A stretch of DNA of 64,000 nt from Arthrobacter sp. FW305-BF8. GTDB taxonomy: Bacteria; Actinomycetota; Actinomycetes; Actinomycetales; Micrococcaceae. A model generated the notes under the pieces. It saw nothing but the letters and a program-made list of their open reading frames with translations, had not been told where the DNA came from and ran no database searches. This document shows, one piece after another, positions 42,941 through 51,557 of the stretch. Numbering within the stretch: position 1 is the first letter of the stretch; the number at the start of each line of letters is the position of its first letter. Both the position numbers and the translations under genes were made by a program. Where the stretch lies: assembly GCF_021789315.1 (NCBI RefSeq), contig NZ_CP084561.1, positions 1,054,001-1,118,000 on the forward strand, given 5' to 3'.

Positions 42941-43834
42941 ATGTCCAACGAACTCCGCGGTGTCCTGACCGCCCTGTCCACCCCCTTCAAGCAGGACGGC
43001 GCCCTCGACGTCGACACCCTGCGGCTCATCGTTGACCGCTCCATCGACGCCGGTGTCGACGGCGTCGTCGCCGCCGGATCGACCGGCGAGGTCGGTGCCC
43101 TGTCCTCCGAGGAGCGGCTGCTCCTCATCAACACCGTCATCGAACAGGCGAACGGCCGCGTGCCCGTCATCGCCAACACCGGCGCCACCTCCACCGCCGA
43201 GGCCGTCCGGCTGTCGCAGGCGGCCGAAAAGGCCGGTGCCGACGTGCTCATGCTCATCACGCCGTACTACGAGCCGCTGTCCCTGGAGGAGACGGTCACG
43301 TACATCAAGGACGTCGCCCGGTCCGTCAGCATTCCCGTGATGCTTTACAACATCCCGGCCGTCACCGGCGTCAACCTGGACCCGGCCACGGTCCGTGCGC
43401 TGGCCGAAGAAGTAGACAACATCAAGTACATCAAGGACTCCAGCGCGAACTGGGAACAGGCGCTGCAGCTGATCCACCACCACTCCGATGTCATTGGTAC
43501 CTTCATCGGCTGGGACGTCTACCTCTACAGCGCACTTGCTGAGGGCGCAGCGGGCGTGATGGCCGGAACGGCCAACGTTGTCCCCAACGAAATCGTCGCC
43601 GTCAGCCGCCTCATCGCCGAAGGCGACCTCACCGGCGCCCTCGAACTGTGGAAGCAGCTGTACCCGGTCATCGACGCCCTCCTCTCCGTCCCGTTCATCC
43701 CGGCCGTCAAGGCCGGCCTCACCCTGCAGGGCCTTCCGGCCGGCTCGCCCCGGCGCCCCACTGCAGACCTCACCGCCGAGGACCTCGCCCGCGTCGAGCA
43801 GGCCCTCTCCGCCCTCAACGTAAAGGTGGGATAG
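42941..43834 (+). CDS. Dihydrodipicolinate synthase-family lyase/aldolase
   Basis: A 297-residue TIM-barrel class I enzyme. It has the substrate-binding loop GSTGEVGALSSEE, the catalytic Tyr in LYNIPAVTGVNL, and the Schiff-base Lys in IKYIKDSSANWEQ. Family members condense or cleave pyruvate-containing compounds (KDG aldolase, N-acetylneuraminate lyase, 5-keto-4-deoxyglucarate dehydratase, hydroxyproline-pathway deaminase). True lysine-pathway DapA is less likely because of the catabolic neighbours. ATG 42941 follows AGAGGAATCATTC. It lies three bases before the aldehyde dehydrogenase gene, so the two probably act in sequence and yield a semialdehyde that is then oxidised. Confidence 0.88.
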   Translation: MSNELRGVLTALSTPFKQDGALDVDTLRLIVDRSIDAGVDGVVAAGSTGEVGALSSEERLLLINTVIEQANGRVPVIANTGATSTAEAVRLSQAAEKAGADVLMLITPYYEPLSLEETVTYIKDVARSVSIPVMLYNIPAVTGVNLDPATVRALAEEVDNIKYIKDSSANWEQALQLIHHHSDVIGTFIGWDVYLYSALAEGAAGVMAGTANVVPNEIVAVSRLIAEGDLTGALELWKQLYPVIDALLSVPFIPAVKAGLTLQGLPAGSPRRPTADLTAEDLARVEQALSALNVKVG

Positions 43835-43837
43835 TCC

Positions 43838-45331
43838 ATGGCAACGACAGAAACAGCACTGTTCACCGTCCGCCGGACGGGGGACGCGCCCACGCCGTGC
43901 CTCCCGCCCTTCGGCCAGTTCATCGGCGGGAAGTTCGTCGCCCCGGTTTCGGATGCCACCGCCGATGTGGTGAATCCGGCCACCGAGGAAACCATCATGC
44001 AGGTCCCCTCCGGTTCGGTCGAGGACGTCGACGCCGCCGTCGCGGCTGCCGTAGCGGCCAAGGCCGACTGGGCGGCGAAGACCCCCAAGGATCGTTCCTC
44101 GGTCCTGCTGCGCATCGCGGACATCATCGAGGACAGCCGCGAGCTGCTCGAGACCCTGGAAGCTGTCAACACCGGCAAGCCCGCGGCCGTGGCCGAGGAC
44201 GACATCTCGAGTGCGATCGACACCTTCCGGTTCTCCGCGGGCGCTGCCCGTGCCTTCACCACGCTCGGCGCTGACGACTATGCAGAGAACCACACCTCGG
44301 TGGTCTTCCGTGAGCCCGTGGGCGTGGTCGGCGTGATCACCCCGTGGAACTACCCGCTGCTGATGGCTGCCTGGAAGATCGCCCCGATCCTGGCCGCCGG
44401 CAACACCCTGGTACTCAAGCCGTCGGAGCAGACTCCGCTGACCACGCTCAAGCTGGCCGAACTCATCGCCGACGAGGTTCCTGCCGGCGTCCTCAACATC
44501 GTCACCGGCTCCGGCCGGGTGGTGGGTAACCGTATTTCGGAGCACCCGGACGTTGACCTCGTCGCCATCACCGGAAGCGTTGGCAGCGGCCAGAAGGTTG
44601 CCGAAAGCGCAGCCGCCACCGTCAAGCGCGTGCACCTGGAGCTGGGCGGCAAGGCACCCGTCGTCGTGTTCGAGGACGCCCACCTGGAAGCCGCCGCCAA
44701 GGGCGTACGGGAGGCAGGGTTCTGGAACGGCGGGCAGGAATGCGGTGCGGCGTGCCGTGTCCTGGTCCATGAGTCGGTCGCGGAGAAGTTCACCGAGCTG
44801 CTGATACGCGAAGTGAGCGAGATTTCGGTCGGCGCCCCCGGTGCGGGGGACGACGTCGAAATCGGTTCCATGATCTCCAAGGCCCACTATGAGCGGGTCC
44901 TGGCCGCACTGGAGGAGATCCGCAAGGACGGGCTAACGATCGCCGTCGGCGGCAACGCCCTGGAGGGTCCGGGCTACTTCATCGAACCCACCGTTGTCAC
45001 TGATGTGCCTGCCGGTGCCGCGATTGCGAGCAACGAGATCTTCGGCCCGGTCGTGTCGGTGGAGACCTTCAGCACCGACGAGGAGGCCATCACCAGGGCG
45101 AACGAAACCGTCTACGGGCTGGCCGCCTCGGTGTGGACGACGAACTCCGCCCGCTCGCTTTCCGCTCCCCGCCGGCTCGATTTCGGCACTGTCTGGGTCA
45201 ACTCGCACCTGGTCATTGCCAACGAAATGCCCTGGGGCGGCTTCAAGGGCTCCGGTTACGGCCGGGACCTTTCCATCTATGCCCTGGAGGACTTCTCCCG
45301 CACCAAACACGTCATGTACAACCGCGGCTGA
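43838..45331 (+). CDS. Aldehyde dehydrogenase, aminobutyraldehyde/semialdehyde type
   Basis: A 497-residue aldehyde dehydrogenase. It has PWNYPLLMAAWKIAPILAAGNTLVLKPSEQTPLTTL, FTGS-equivalent ITGSVGSGQ, the general-base Glu in LELGGKAPVVVFEDA, and the catalytic Cys in NGGQECGAACRV. The last motif resembles aminobutyraldehyde and betaine aldehyde dehydrogenases more than the gene at 18620. It starts three bases after the lyase stop and is followed by a hairpin (45364-45393). It probably oxidises a semialdehyde made by the operon. Confidence 0.92.
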   Translation: MATTETALFTVRRTGDAPTPCLPPFGQFIGGKFVAPVSDATADVVNPATEETIMQVPSGSVEDVDAAVAAAVAAKADWAAKTPKDRSSVLLRIADIIEDSRELLETLEAVNTGKPAAVAEDDISSAIDTFRFSAGAARAFTTLGADDYAENHTSVVFREPVGVVGVITPWNYPLLMAAWKIAPILAAGNTLVLKPSEQTPLTTLKLAELIADEVPAGVLNIVTGSGRVVGNRISEHPDVDLVAITGSVGSGQKVAESAAATVKRVHLELGGKAPVVVFEDAHLEAAAKGVREAGFWNGGQECGAACRVLVHESVAEKFTELLIREVSEISVGAPGAGDDVEIGSMISKAHYERVLAALEEIRKDGLTIAVGGNALEGPGYFIEPTVVTDVPAGAAIASNEIFGPVVSVETFSTDEEAITRANETVYGLAASVWTTNSARSLSAPRRLDFGTVWVNSHLVIANEMPWGGFKGSGYGRDLSIYALEDFSRTKHVMYNRG

Positions 45332-45363
45332 GGCTAGCCCGGTCCTTTCGTCAGTACCGCCGA

Positions 45364-45393
45364 ACCGGCCCCGGCCTCATGGTCGGGGCCGGT
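45364..45393 (+). terminator. Terminator-like hairpin after the aldehyde dehydrogenase gene
   Basis: ACCGGCCCCG (45364-45373) and CGGGGCCGGT (45384-45393) form a perfect 10-bp stem with a 10-nt loop, without a T-run. It may reduce but not abolish read-through into the MFS gene at 45574. Confidence 0.6.
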
Positions 45394-45573
45394 GGCCCCG
45401 GTAGTCCGCCCTCAGACAGGGCGGACCCCCGAGCCGCTTCCCACACCGCCACCCAGCCTTACGCACGCAGTGCCCCTCATTGACCGGGAGGTCAAATTGC
45501 GCGAATGCCAGCTTCTCAATGTCGCGAACACGGCAAAAGCCGCCTCGTCCATCCCAACCTGCCAGGAGTGACC

Positions 45574-46911
45574 ATGTCATCCATGAAGAACCCAACCGCC
45601 CATCGGAGTACGGACTCATCGGCGAGCAAGCGACGCTTCCTGATCAGAATGGTCACAGTCCTGATCGGCGGCATGGTCCTGGACGGCTACGTCCTAGGCA
45701 TCATCGGACCGGTGTCGGGAAGGATGGCCGAGGACCTGCAGCTGACCGCGTTCTGGCAGGGCCTGATCGCCGCGTCAGCTCTGATCGGCATCCTGATCGG
45801 CTCACCGATCGGTGGCTGGGCTTCCGACAAGTGGGGCCGCAAGCCAATTTTCATGTTCGACATCGGCCTGTTCGCCATCGCGTCGGGAATGCAGTTTTTC
45901 GTCGACTCGCCGACCTTGCTCATTATTGTGCGGTTGCTGATGGGCATCGCGATCGGTGCCGAGTACGCGGTCGGCTGGCCCCTGATGGCCGAGTTCTCGC
46001 CAACGCACCTGCGGGGGCGGCTCATGGCGGCAATGGGGATCGCCTGGTACGGCGGCTTCATGATCGCGTTCCTGATCGGCCATCTGTTGAACGAGTACAC
46101 GGATCTCAGCTGGCACTTCATCCTGGGGACCAGCACGTTCATCGCAGTGGCCCTCTTCCTGGGCCGGCTCGGCATGCCGGAGTCACCGCGGTGGCTGTGG
46201 AGCGTGGGCCGCAAGGATGAAGCGCGCGCCCTCGCCTACAAGTACATGCCGGACGACGCGCTTGACGACCTCCAGCACGAGGACGTCCGCAAGGGCAGCT
46301 TCGGGATGCTGTTCTCCAGGGAGTACTGGCGCTCCACGCTCTTCATCTCCGGGTTCTGGTTCTGCGCCGTAACTCCGTACTTCGCGATCGCCACCTTCGC
46401 CGACAGCGTCCTGGAACAGTACGGCCTCGCCGGGGGACTCGCCGGCGGAGTGGGGCTCTCCGCCGTCGCCCTGGCCGGGGTCGTGATCACGTTCCTGCTG
46501 ATCGAAAAGGCCGGCCGGCGCACCCTGACCGTTCCGCCGCAGTGGCTGTGCGCCGTCGTCCTCGGCATCATCGGACTGTGGGCCGGAGCGCCGGCACCCG
46601 TCGTGCTCGTCCTGTTCCTGGTCTTCTCGTTCTTCAACGCGGGGTACAACACATTGACGAACGTCTACCCGGGCGAAGTCCTCCCGACGGAGATCCGCGG
46701 GATCGGAACCGGCTTCGCGGCCGCCATCAGCCGGGTCGGGGCAGGCATCGGTACCTTCCTGTTGCCGATGTCCATGGAAGCCCTCGGGTCCGGCCCGACC
46801 ATGCTGATTGCCGCCGGTGTCGCACTCGCCGGTGCCGCGCTGTCCCAGTGGCTGGCTCCGGAGACCAAGGGCAAAACGCTCACCGAAGCCGCCGCCGGGT
46901 ACGCACACTAG
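45574..46911 (+). CDS. MFS transporter, sugar-porter/aromatic-acid type (copy 2)
   Basis: A 445-residue MFS protein, about nine residues in ten identical to copy 1 at 33926, including MSSMKNPTA at the start and ETKGKTLTEAAAGYAH at the end. Differences cluster in the first 80 residues. Motif A is GWASDKWGRKPIF. ATG 45574 follows CCAGGAGTGACC, the same leader as copy 1. Unlike copy 1 it has no copy of the shared operator just upstream, so it may be expressed from the 41334 promoter by read-through. It would import the operon's substrate. Confidence 0.9.
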   Translation: MSSMKNPTAHRSTDSSASKRRFLIRMVTVLIGGMVLDGYVLGIIGPVSGRMAEDLQLTAFWQGLIAASALIGILIGSPIGGWASDKWGRKPIFMFDIGLFAIASGMQFFVDSPTLLIIVRLLMGIAIGAEYAVGWPLMAEFSPTHLRGRLMAAMGIAWYGGFMIAFLIGHLLNEYTDLSWHFILGTSTFIAVALFLGRLGMPESPRWLWSVGRKDEARALAYKYMPDDALDDLQHEDVRKGSFGMLFSREYWRSTLFISGFWFCAVTPYFAIATFADSVLEQYGLAGGLAGGVGLSAVALAGVVITFLLIEKAGRRTLTVPPQWLCAVVLGIIGLWAGAPAPVVLVLFLVFSFFNAGYNTLTNVYPGEVLPTEIRGIGTGFAAAISRVGAGIGTFLLPMSMEALGSGPTMLIAAGVALAGAALSQWLAPETKGKTLTEAAAGYAH

Positions 46912-47029
46912 CGACGGCGTTGCCCACCGCGCGGGGTCAGTTCGCCCACCGCGGCAACAGTCGGGCACCACAACACGAATACGACTTCGCAGTCACCGGC
47001 AACGTCTATTTCGTGCGGCATTTACGGGG

Positions 47030-47377
47030 CTAGTCCGCGTCAATCTCCTCGAGCAGGTCCTTTGCGGCCTTGCGGATGTCGTCGTGATCGTACTGCGCTG
47101 CCCTGCTCTCCAGCGAAATAATGGCGCAGCGGTGGACTTTCTTGAGGTCTCCAAAAGGAAAGCTCACACTGCCCTTGGTGCCCTCGGATTTTTCGCTATC
47201 TATGCCGAGGTGCCAATTCGAGAACTCGTCGAAGCCGTGCTTGTCGATAAAGGAGTTCTCGTCGTCCGTTGACGGCGCGTGGTCACTCCAGTCATCACGG
47301 ACATCCCGCTCCACATTCCCCTTCTTCACGAGGCTGCGTGCGTGCTCCAGTGCCTTGCGGTTCAGTTTCGTCGCCAT
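47030..47377 (-). CDS. Conserved hypothetical protein (115 aa)
   Basis: This small acidic/basic soluble protein begins MATKLNRKALEHARSLVKKG. A middle part DDWSDHAPSTDDENSFIDKHG and WHLGID follow, and the end is a helical segment KVHRCAIISLESRAAQYDHDDIRKAAKDLLEEID. I recognise it as a type seen in Arthrobacter and related genomes without assigned function. The start is ATG 47377, with GGAGGCACC upstream; the longer frame to 47479 is rejected. It is divergent from the DUF4193 gene. No membrane or export signal is seen. Confidence 0.8.
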   Translation of the reverse strand: MATKLNRKALEHARSLVKKGNVERDVRDDWSDHAPSTDDENSFIDKHGFDEFSNWHLGIDSEKSEGTKGSVSFPFGDLKKVHRCAIISLESRAAQYDHDDIRKAAKDLLEEIDAD

Positions 47378-47626
47378 GTGGTGCCTCCGCCTGCCGGTAG
47401 TCAGATCCAGGAACAGGTCAAGGCTAAGACCGACGACGGCGCCCCGCCAGTCCGCCCTGCTGTCCGGCCCGGCTCCCAAATGACGCCTGCAAGGCCGCGG
47501 AACGGGCGGAAAAGACCGATTAGTGTCGCGTTGGCCACACTATTCTTGACGTGGCCGTTTTATGACCTAAACTGCTTCACTGAGGTGCCTGAATGGCGCT
47601 GTGCAGCAACGAAAGTGAACAACGCT

Positions 47627-47929
47627 ATGGCTACCGATTACGACGCCCCACGCAAGACAGAAGAAGAGACTCCCTCCGAGTCTCTGGAGGCCCTCCAGGC
47701 GTCCCGCGGCGGCGGTGCCCAGACCGCCGTCATCGACCTCGACGAGAACGACACCGCCGAGGGCATCGACCTTCCGGGCGCCGATCTTTCCAACGAGGAA
47801 CTGACGGTCATCGTCGTTCCCGAGCAGTCCGACGAGTTCACCTGCGGCTCCTGCTTCCTGGTCCGTCACCGGTCCCAGGTAGCCAAGGAAAAGAACGGCC
47901 TGAAGTACTGCCACGACTGCGAAGGCTAA
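47627..47929 (+). CDS. DUF4193 protein
   Basis: A 100-residue protein typical of Actinobacteria. An acidic N-terminal part (TDYDAPRKTEEETPSESLEALQ) is followed by a zinc-ribbon-like end with CGSC and CHDC pairs (EFTCGSCFLV, LKYCHDCEG). Its role is not established. The start is ATG 47627, with only a weak GAAAGTGA before it; a frame open to 47279 upstream overlaps the divergent gene and is rejected. A Rho-independent terminator follows at 48004-48046. Confidence 0.9.
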   Translation: MATDYDAPRKTEEETPSESLEALQASRGGGAQTAVIDLDENDTAEGIDLPGADLSNEELTVIVVPEQSDEFTCGSCFLVRHRSQVAKEKNGLKYCHDCEG

Positions 47930-48260
47930 ATAGCCCTCCGCGCATTGCCCGCTTTGCGGCAAGGCAGCCTTCATAGCCAGGCAGCGTTCAGAGCAAAGCC
48001 ACGCGAGGCGCCGGCTCCCGATGGGGAGGCCGGCGCCTCGCTTTTTCCCCACCAACGCCGTTATCCGCGGTAACGGAAACGTGGAGAAAGGGCCACGAAC
48101 GTCTCTCGAAACCCTGAAAAGAACCCCGGGAATTACGGCCCCGTGACCCGGTTTTTGCGATATTAACGGTTGCGCCCCGAACCGGCCACATCCCTCGTTA
48201 AGTGCTTTTGGCGCTCCTATTCTGGAGCTATCCAAACACTCACTCGAAAGGGGTGGCCAA
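47930..48260. other. Intergenic region with the DUF4193 terminator and the next promoter
   Basis: A 331-nt gap. The terminator lies at 48004-48046. The remainder carries an AT-rich patch around 48155-48165 and a CTATTCT patch near 48221, which could be promoter elements for the secreted protein gene. No gene is seen. Confidence 0.45.
48004..48046 (+). terminator. Rho-independent terminator
   Basis: GAGGCGCCGGC (48005-48015) and GCCGGCGCCTC (48029-48039) form an 11-bp stem, extended by a flanking C-G pair and followed by GCTTTTT. This is the clearest intrinsic terminator in the window. Confidence 0.85.
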
Positions 48261-48809
48261 ATGAAAAAAATTCCCGCCTGGCTCACAGTCATCCTTATGG
48301 CTGTTGGACTGGGCCTGCTGGCGCCGGGCTCCGCCTCGGCGGCCTCCTACTGCGGGCAGGTGTGGGGCTCGCTGGCGAAGGCAAACCAGACCATGAGCAC
48401 CGCAGCTGTCACCAATGTCCGCACAGGGCAGCACTACTGCTTCGACCGCCTCGTGATCGATCTCAAGGGCAAAGCCAAAGGCTACAACGTCCGCTACGTA
48501 TCCAAGGTGTCCCAGGAAGGCTCAGGCCAGCCGATCAAGCTCCGCGGCGGCGCATTCCTGCAGCTCACCATCAACTCGCCGGCCTATGACAATGCCACCG
48601 GCAAGGCCACCTTCATCCCGGCCAACCGGTCCGAGGTGACCAAGGTGTCCGGGTACCACACGTTCCGGCAGGTCGCGTGGGCCGGCAGCTTCGAGGGCTA
48701 CACCACCCTTGGCCTCGGCGTCCGCGCCCGGCTGCCGTTCAAGGTGTACACGCTGGACGGTCCCGGCTCCGGCTCCCGTCTTGTCGTCGACGTCGCACAC
48801 TACTGGTGA
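48261..48809 (+). CDS. Secreted AMIN-like domain protein
   Basis: A 182-residue exported protein. The signal peptide has a KK basic start, a hydrophobic core (LTVILMAVGLGLLAPG) and a likely AxA-type cleavage SASA-ASYC near residue 28. The mature part is a beta-rich AMIN-like domain: NVRTGQHYCFDRLVIDLKGKAKGYNVRYV, AFLQLTINSPAYDN, FRQVAWAGSFEGYTTLGLGVRARLPFKVY and SRLVVDVAH. The family is widespread in actinobacteria; binding to the cell wall is suspected but unproven. ATG 48261 follows AAAGGGGTGG. A long hairpin lies between it and the convergent permease gene. Confidence 0.88.
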   Translation: MKKIPAWLTVILMAVGLGLLAPGSASAASYCGQVWGSLAKANQTMSTAAVTNVRTGQHYCFDRLVIDLKGKAKGYNVRYVSKVSQEGSGQPIKLRGGAFLQLTINSPAYDNATGKATFIPANRSEVTKVSGYHTFRQVAWAGSFEGYTTLGLGVRARLPFKVYTLDGPGSGSRLVVDVAHYW

Positions 48810-48883
48810 GGTGCCTGCGCAGGGGCCGAGCGGCTGGGGATAAAGGGGTCCTCATACGTTCCGTTTCCTGACTGTCAGTCATA

Positions 48884-48940
48884 AGCAGCGATGCCCCGCT
48901 TCCCGGACCAGTTCAGGCCGGGAGGCGGGGCGTCGCTGCT
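48884..48940. terminator. Bidirectional hairpin between convergent genes
   Basis: AGCAGCGA-GCCCCGC-TCCCGG on the left pairs with CCGGGA-GCGGGGC-TCGCTGCT on the right with three mismatched positions, a long stem of more than 20 pairs. It lies between the AMIN-like gene and the permease gene, both ending here. Confidence 0.75.
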
Positions 48941-48956
48941 GGTGCAGGCGGAAACG

Positions 48957-50519
48957 CTATTCGGGAACCACCAGCGCGGGGGTGTCCCTGCGGATGGTGT
49001 CGCCGCGGAAGTAGCCGGGCCGCAGGCGCGCCATCACCAGCATGAAGACGATCCCCAGGGCCAGGATCCCCACGCCGAGCACGAACACGAGCCCCACGCC
49101 GAAGATCTCCGAACCGCTGCCGAACTCCGGGGCCCAGCTGTCGATGGCGGTCTGCAGGAAAACCACCGTCAGGCCGATTCCGCCCAGCAGCGGGCAAAGC
49201 AGCCGCAAAACGAAGTTGCGGGCACTGCTGAAGACGCTGCCGCGGAAGTACCAGGCGCACGCAAAGGCCGTCAGCCCGTAGTAGAAGCAGATCATCAGGC
49301 CCAGGGCCAGGATGGTGTCGTTGAGTACGTTCTCGCTCACTACGTGCATCACGGCGTAGAACCCGGCCGAGAGCAGGCCTGCCGCGACGGTGGCGAAGCC
49401 CGGCGTCGAGAACTTCTTGCTCATGTGGCTGAACTGCGTGGGCAGTGCGCCGTAGTGCGCCATCGCCAGCAGGCTGCGCGAGGGGGATGTGAACGTTGAC
49501 TGCAGCGACGCCGCGGAACTGGACAGGACCGCCAGCGACATCAGGATGGCGAACGGGCCCATGACGGGGGAGGCCAGGGCAGTGAACACGTTCGCGTGGT
49601 TCTCCTCGTTGTTGAGGCCGATCCCCGTTTCCCCGACGCCGGCGAACATCATGGTGGCGATGGTCACCAGCAGGTAAATGCCAAGGACGACGACGGCCGT
49701 CAGGGTGCCGGCGAGGCCTGCGGTCTTCTTCCCGTTGGCCGTTTCCTCATTGACCGTCAGGCACACGTCCCAGCCCCAGTAGACGAAGATGGACAGCGAG
49801 ATGCCGGCGGCAACCTGGCCGAACGTCTCGATCTTTGTCACGTCGAACCATTCCCAGCTGAACGGGATGGCGGTGCTGGACGTGGACCAGTTGGCGAACG
49901 CCAGGGCGACAAAGAGACCCAAAACCAGCAGCTGGAAACCCACCAGCCCGTATTGGACCACCTTGGTGGTGTGCAGGCCACGGTAGCTGACCCACACGGC
50001 CAGCGCCACGAAGACGAAGCACGTCAGCACGTTCAGCGGCTTGTTGGCGGCAAGGTCCGCCAGTTCCGGGGACCCGGTGACCTGCGCCAGGAAGAGGTAG
50101 AAGAAGTCCACCGCCACCCCGGCCAGGTTGGACAGCACGATGATGTTGGCGGCCAGCAGGCCCCAGCCGCCCATCCAGCCGACCCACGGGCCGAATGCCT
50201 TGGTGACCCAGGTGAACGTGGTGCCGCTGTCAGGGGAGTCCGCGTTCAGCTCCCGGTACGCGAGCGATACCAGGATCATCGGGATGAAGCCGATGAGGAA
50301 GATCACCGGCAGCTGGAGCCCTGCCTCATTCACGGTGGGGCCCAGGGCGCTGGTCAGCGTGTAAGCCGGGGCGATGGTCGAAATACCTAGGACGACGACG
50401 GCCAGGAGGCCCAGCTGCCCGCCCTTCAGGCCCTTCCCGGTGATGCCGTGCGTTGCCTCGCCAGCCGGTGAAGCGTTCTTCCCGCCGGGCTGGATGCTCT
50501 GGCGCGTGGTTTGGCTCAT
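48957..50519 (-). CDS. APC-family amino acid/polyamine permease
   Basis: A 520-residue APC superfamily transporter with about 12 helices. It opens KGGQLGLLAVVVLGISTIAPAYTLTSALGP, includes FTWVTKAFGPWVGWMGGW between early helices, and has a charged N-terminus of about 30 residues. It is the last gene of the agu operon, 12 bases after the agmatine deiminase gene. It therefore probably imports agmatine, putrescine or a related amine. Amino acid uptake remains possible, as the family's specificity is hard to read from sequence. Confidence 0.88.
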   Translation of the reverse strand: MSQTTRQSIQPGGKNASPAGEATHGITGKGLKGGQLGLLAVVVLGISTIAPAYTLTSALGPTVNEAGLQLPVIFLIGFIPMILVSLAYRELNADSPDSGTTFTWVTKAFGPWVGWMGGWGLLAANIIVLSNLAGVAVDFFYLFLAQVTGSPELADLAANKPLNVLTCFVFVALAVWVSYRGLHTTKVVQYGLVGFQLLVLGLFVALAFANWSTSSTAIPFSWEWFDVTKIETFGQVAAGISLSIFVYWGWDVCLTVNEETANGKKTAGLAGTLTAVVVLGIYLLVTIATMMFAGVGETGIGLNNEENHANVFTALASPVMGPFAILMSLAVLSSSAASLQSTFTSPSRSLLAMAHYGALPTQFSHMSKKFSTPGFATVAAGLLSAGFYAVMHVVSENVLNDTILALGLMICFYYGLTAFACAWYFRGSVFSSARNFVLRLLCPLLGGIGLTVVFLQTAIDSWAPEFGSGSEIFGVGLVFVLGVGILALGIVFMLVMARLRPGYFRGDTIRRDTPALVVPE

Positions 50520-50531
50520 GACTGGCCCTTT

Positions 50532-51557
50532 CTAGATGGCAGCGGGCTGCTGCTGGGTGATGCAGTGAATGCCCCCGCCGCGGGCGAAGAGTTCGCGGGC
50601 ATCGATCCCCACAACTGTGCGCCCGGGATATGCGTCCGCGAGGATGCGGAGCGCCTTCTCGTCGTTGGGGTCGGAGAACGTGCAGGCGATGACGCCGCCG
50701 TTGACCACCACATGGTTGATGTAGCTGTAGTCCACGAAGCCTTCCGGGTCCGTCAGGGCAACGGGCGCCGGCACCTCGATGATGGACCATTCCCGCCCGG
50801 CGGCATCCGTGGTGGAGGACAGGAAACCGATGATTTCGCGGCTCACCTCGTAGTCCGGGTGGGCGGGGTTCTGCTGGGAATGGACCAGCAGGGTGCCGGG
50901 GGACGGGATGGCGGCAACGATGTCCACGTGCCCGCGCGTTCCGAACCGCTGGGAGTCACGGGTGAGCCCCCGCGGCAGCCAGATTACCTTTTTGGCGCCG
51001 ATGGTCCTGGCCAGTTCAGCTTCGACGTCAGCCTTGCTCAGTCCGGGATTGCGGCCCGGATCCAGCTGCACCGTGTCGGTGACCAGCACCGTTCCCTCGC
51101 CGTCCACCTGGATGCCGCCGCCCTCGTTGACCAGTTCGGACACGAGGTGCCGGGCGCGGGAGCGGCCGGCCACTTCGGCGGCGACCAGCGAGTCCTTGTC
51201 CCATCTCGCCCAGTCCTGGGCGCCCCAGCCGTTGAAGACCCAGTCCACCGCACCCAGGGCGCCGTTTCCGTCCAGGACAAACGTCGGGCCAACGTCGCGC
51301 ATCCAGGCGTCGTTGAGTTCCGCCGTCAGCACCTCGACGGCGGGGGACAGGTAGCGGGCGGCGGTTCCGACGTCGGACGGGTCCACCACCATGGTGACCG
51401 GTTCAAACTCGACGGCGGCATTGGCGACGGCGGCCCAGACGGAGCGGGCGGCGTGCGCCTCCGCGGCGGTGTCCCCAAGGGTGTAGCCGCCGGTGGGGAA
51501 GGCCATCCAGAGCCGCTCCTGGCGCGCCGTTTCGGCCGGCATGCACCACGTGCTCAT
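50532..51557 (-). CDS. aguA: Agmatine deiminase
   Basis: A 341-residue guanidino-group deiminase. It starts MSTWCMPAETARQERLWMAFP and has the AELNDAWMRDVGPTFV region with acidic and active-site residues. It also has GNGALGAVDWVFNGWG and NEGGGIQVDGEGTVL, and the catalytic Cys near the end in GGGIHCITQQQP. It hydrolyses agmatine to N-carbamoylputrescine and ammonia. Its start ATG 51557 overlaps the stop of the upstream amidase gene (ATGA). A peptidylarginine-deiminase-like relative is the alternative, but the amidase beside it makes AguA likely. Confidence 0.9.
   Translation of the reverse strand: MSTWCMPAETARQERLWMAFPTGGYTLGDTAAEAHAARSVWAAVANAAVEFEPVTMVVDPSDVGTAARYLSPAVEVLTAELNDAWMRDVGPTFVLDGNGALGAVDWVFNGWGAQDWARWDKDSLVAAEVAGRSRARHLVSELVNEGGGIQVDGEGTVLVTDTVQLDPGRNPGLSKADVEAELARTIGAKKVIWLPRGLTRDSQRFGTRGHVDIVAAIPSPGTLLVHSQQNPAHPDYEVSREIIGFLSSTTDAAGREWSIIEVPAPVALTDPEGFVDYSYINHVVVNGGVIACTFSDPNDEKALRILADAYPGRTVVGIDARELFARGGGIHCITQQQPAAI

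Noticed and set aside
42941..43834. Calling this gene dapA
   Set aside because: The Schiff-base fold fits, but the operon with a flavin oxidase, semialdehyde-type ALDH and importer is catabolic, so lysine synthesis is not supported.
42935..44887. Very long open frame (about 650 codons) on the minus strand under the DHDPS-family and aldehyde dehydrogenase genes
   Set aside because: Composition is Gly/Asp/Arg-rich without domains, and it lies antisense to two well-supported genes with clear motifs. High GC removes stop codons in the complementary frame.
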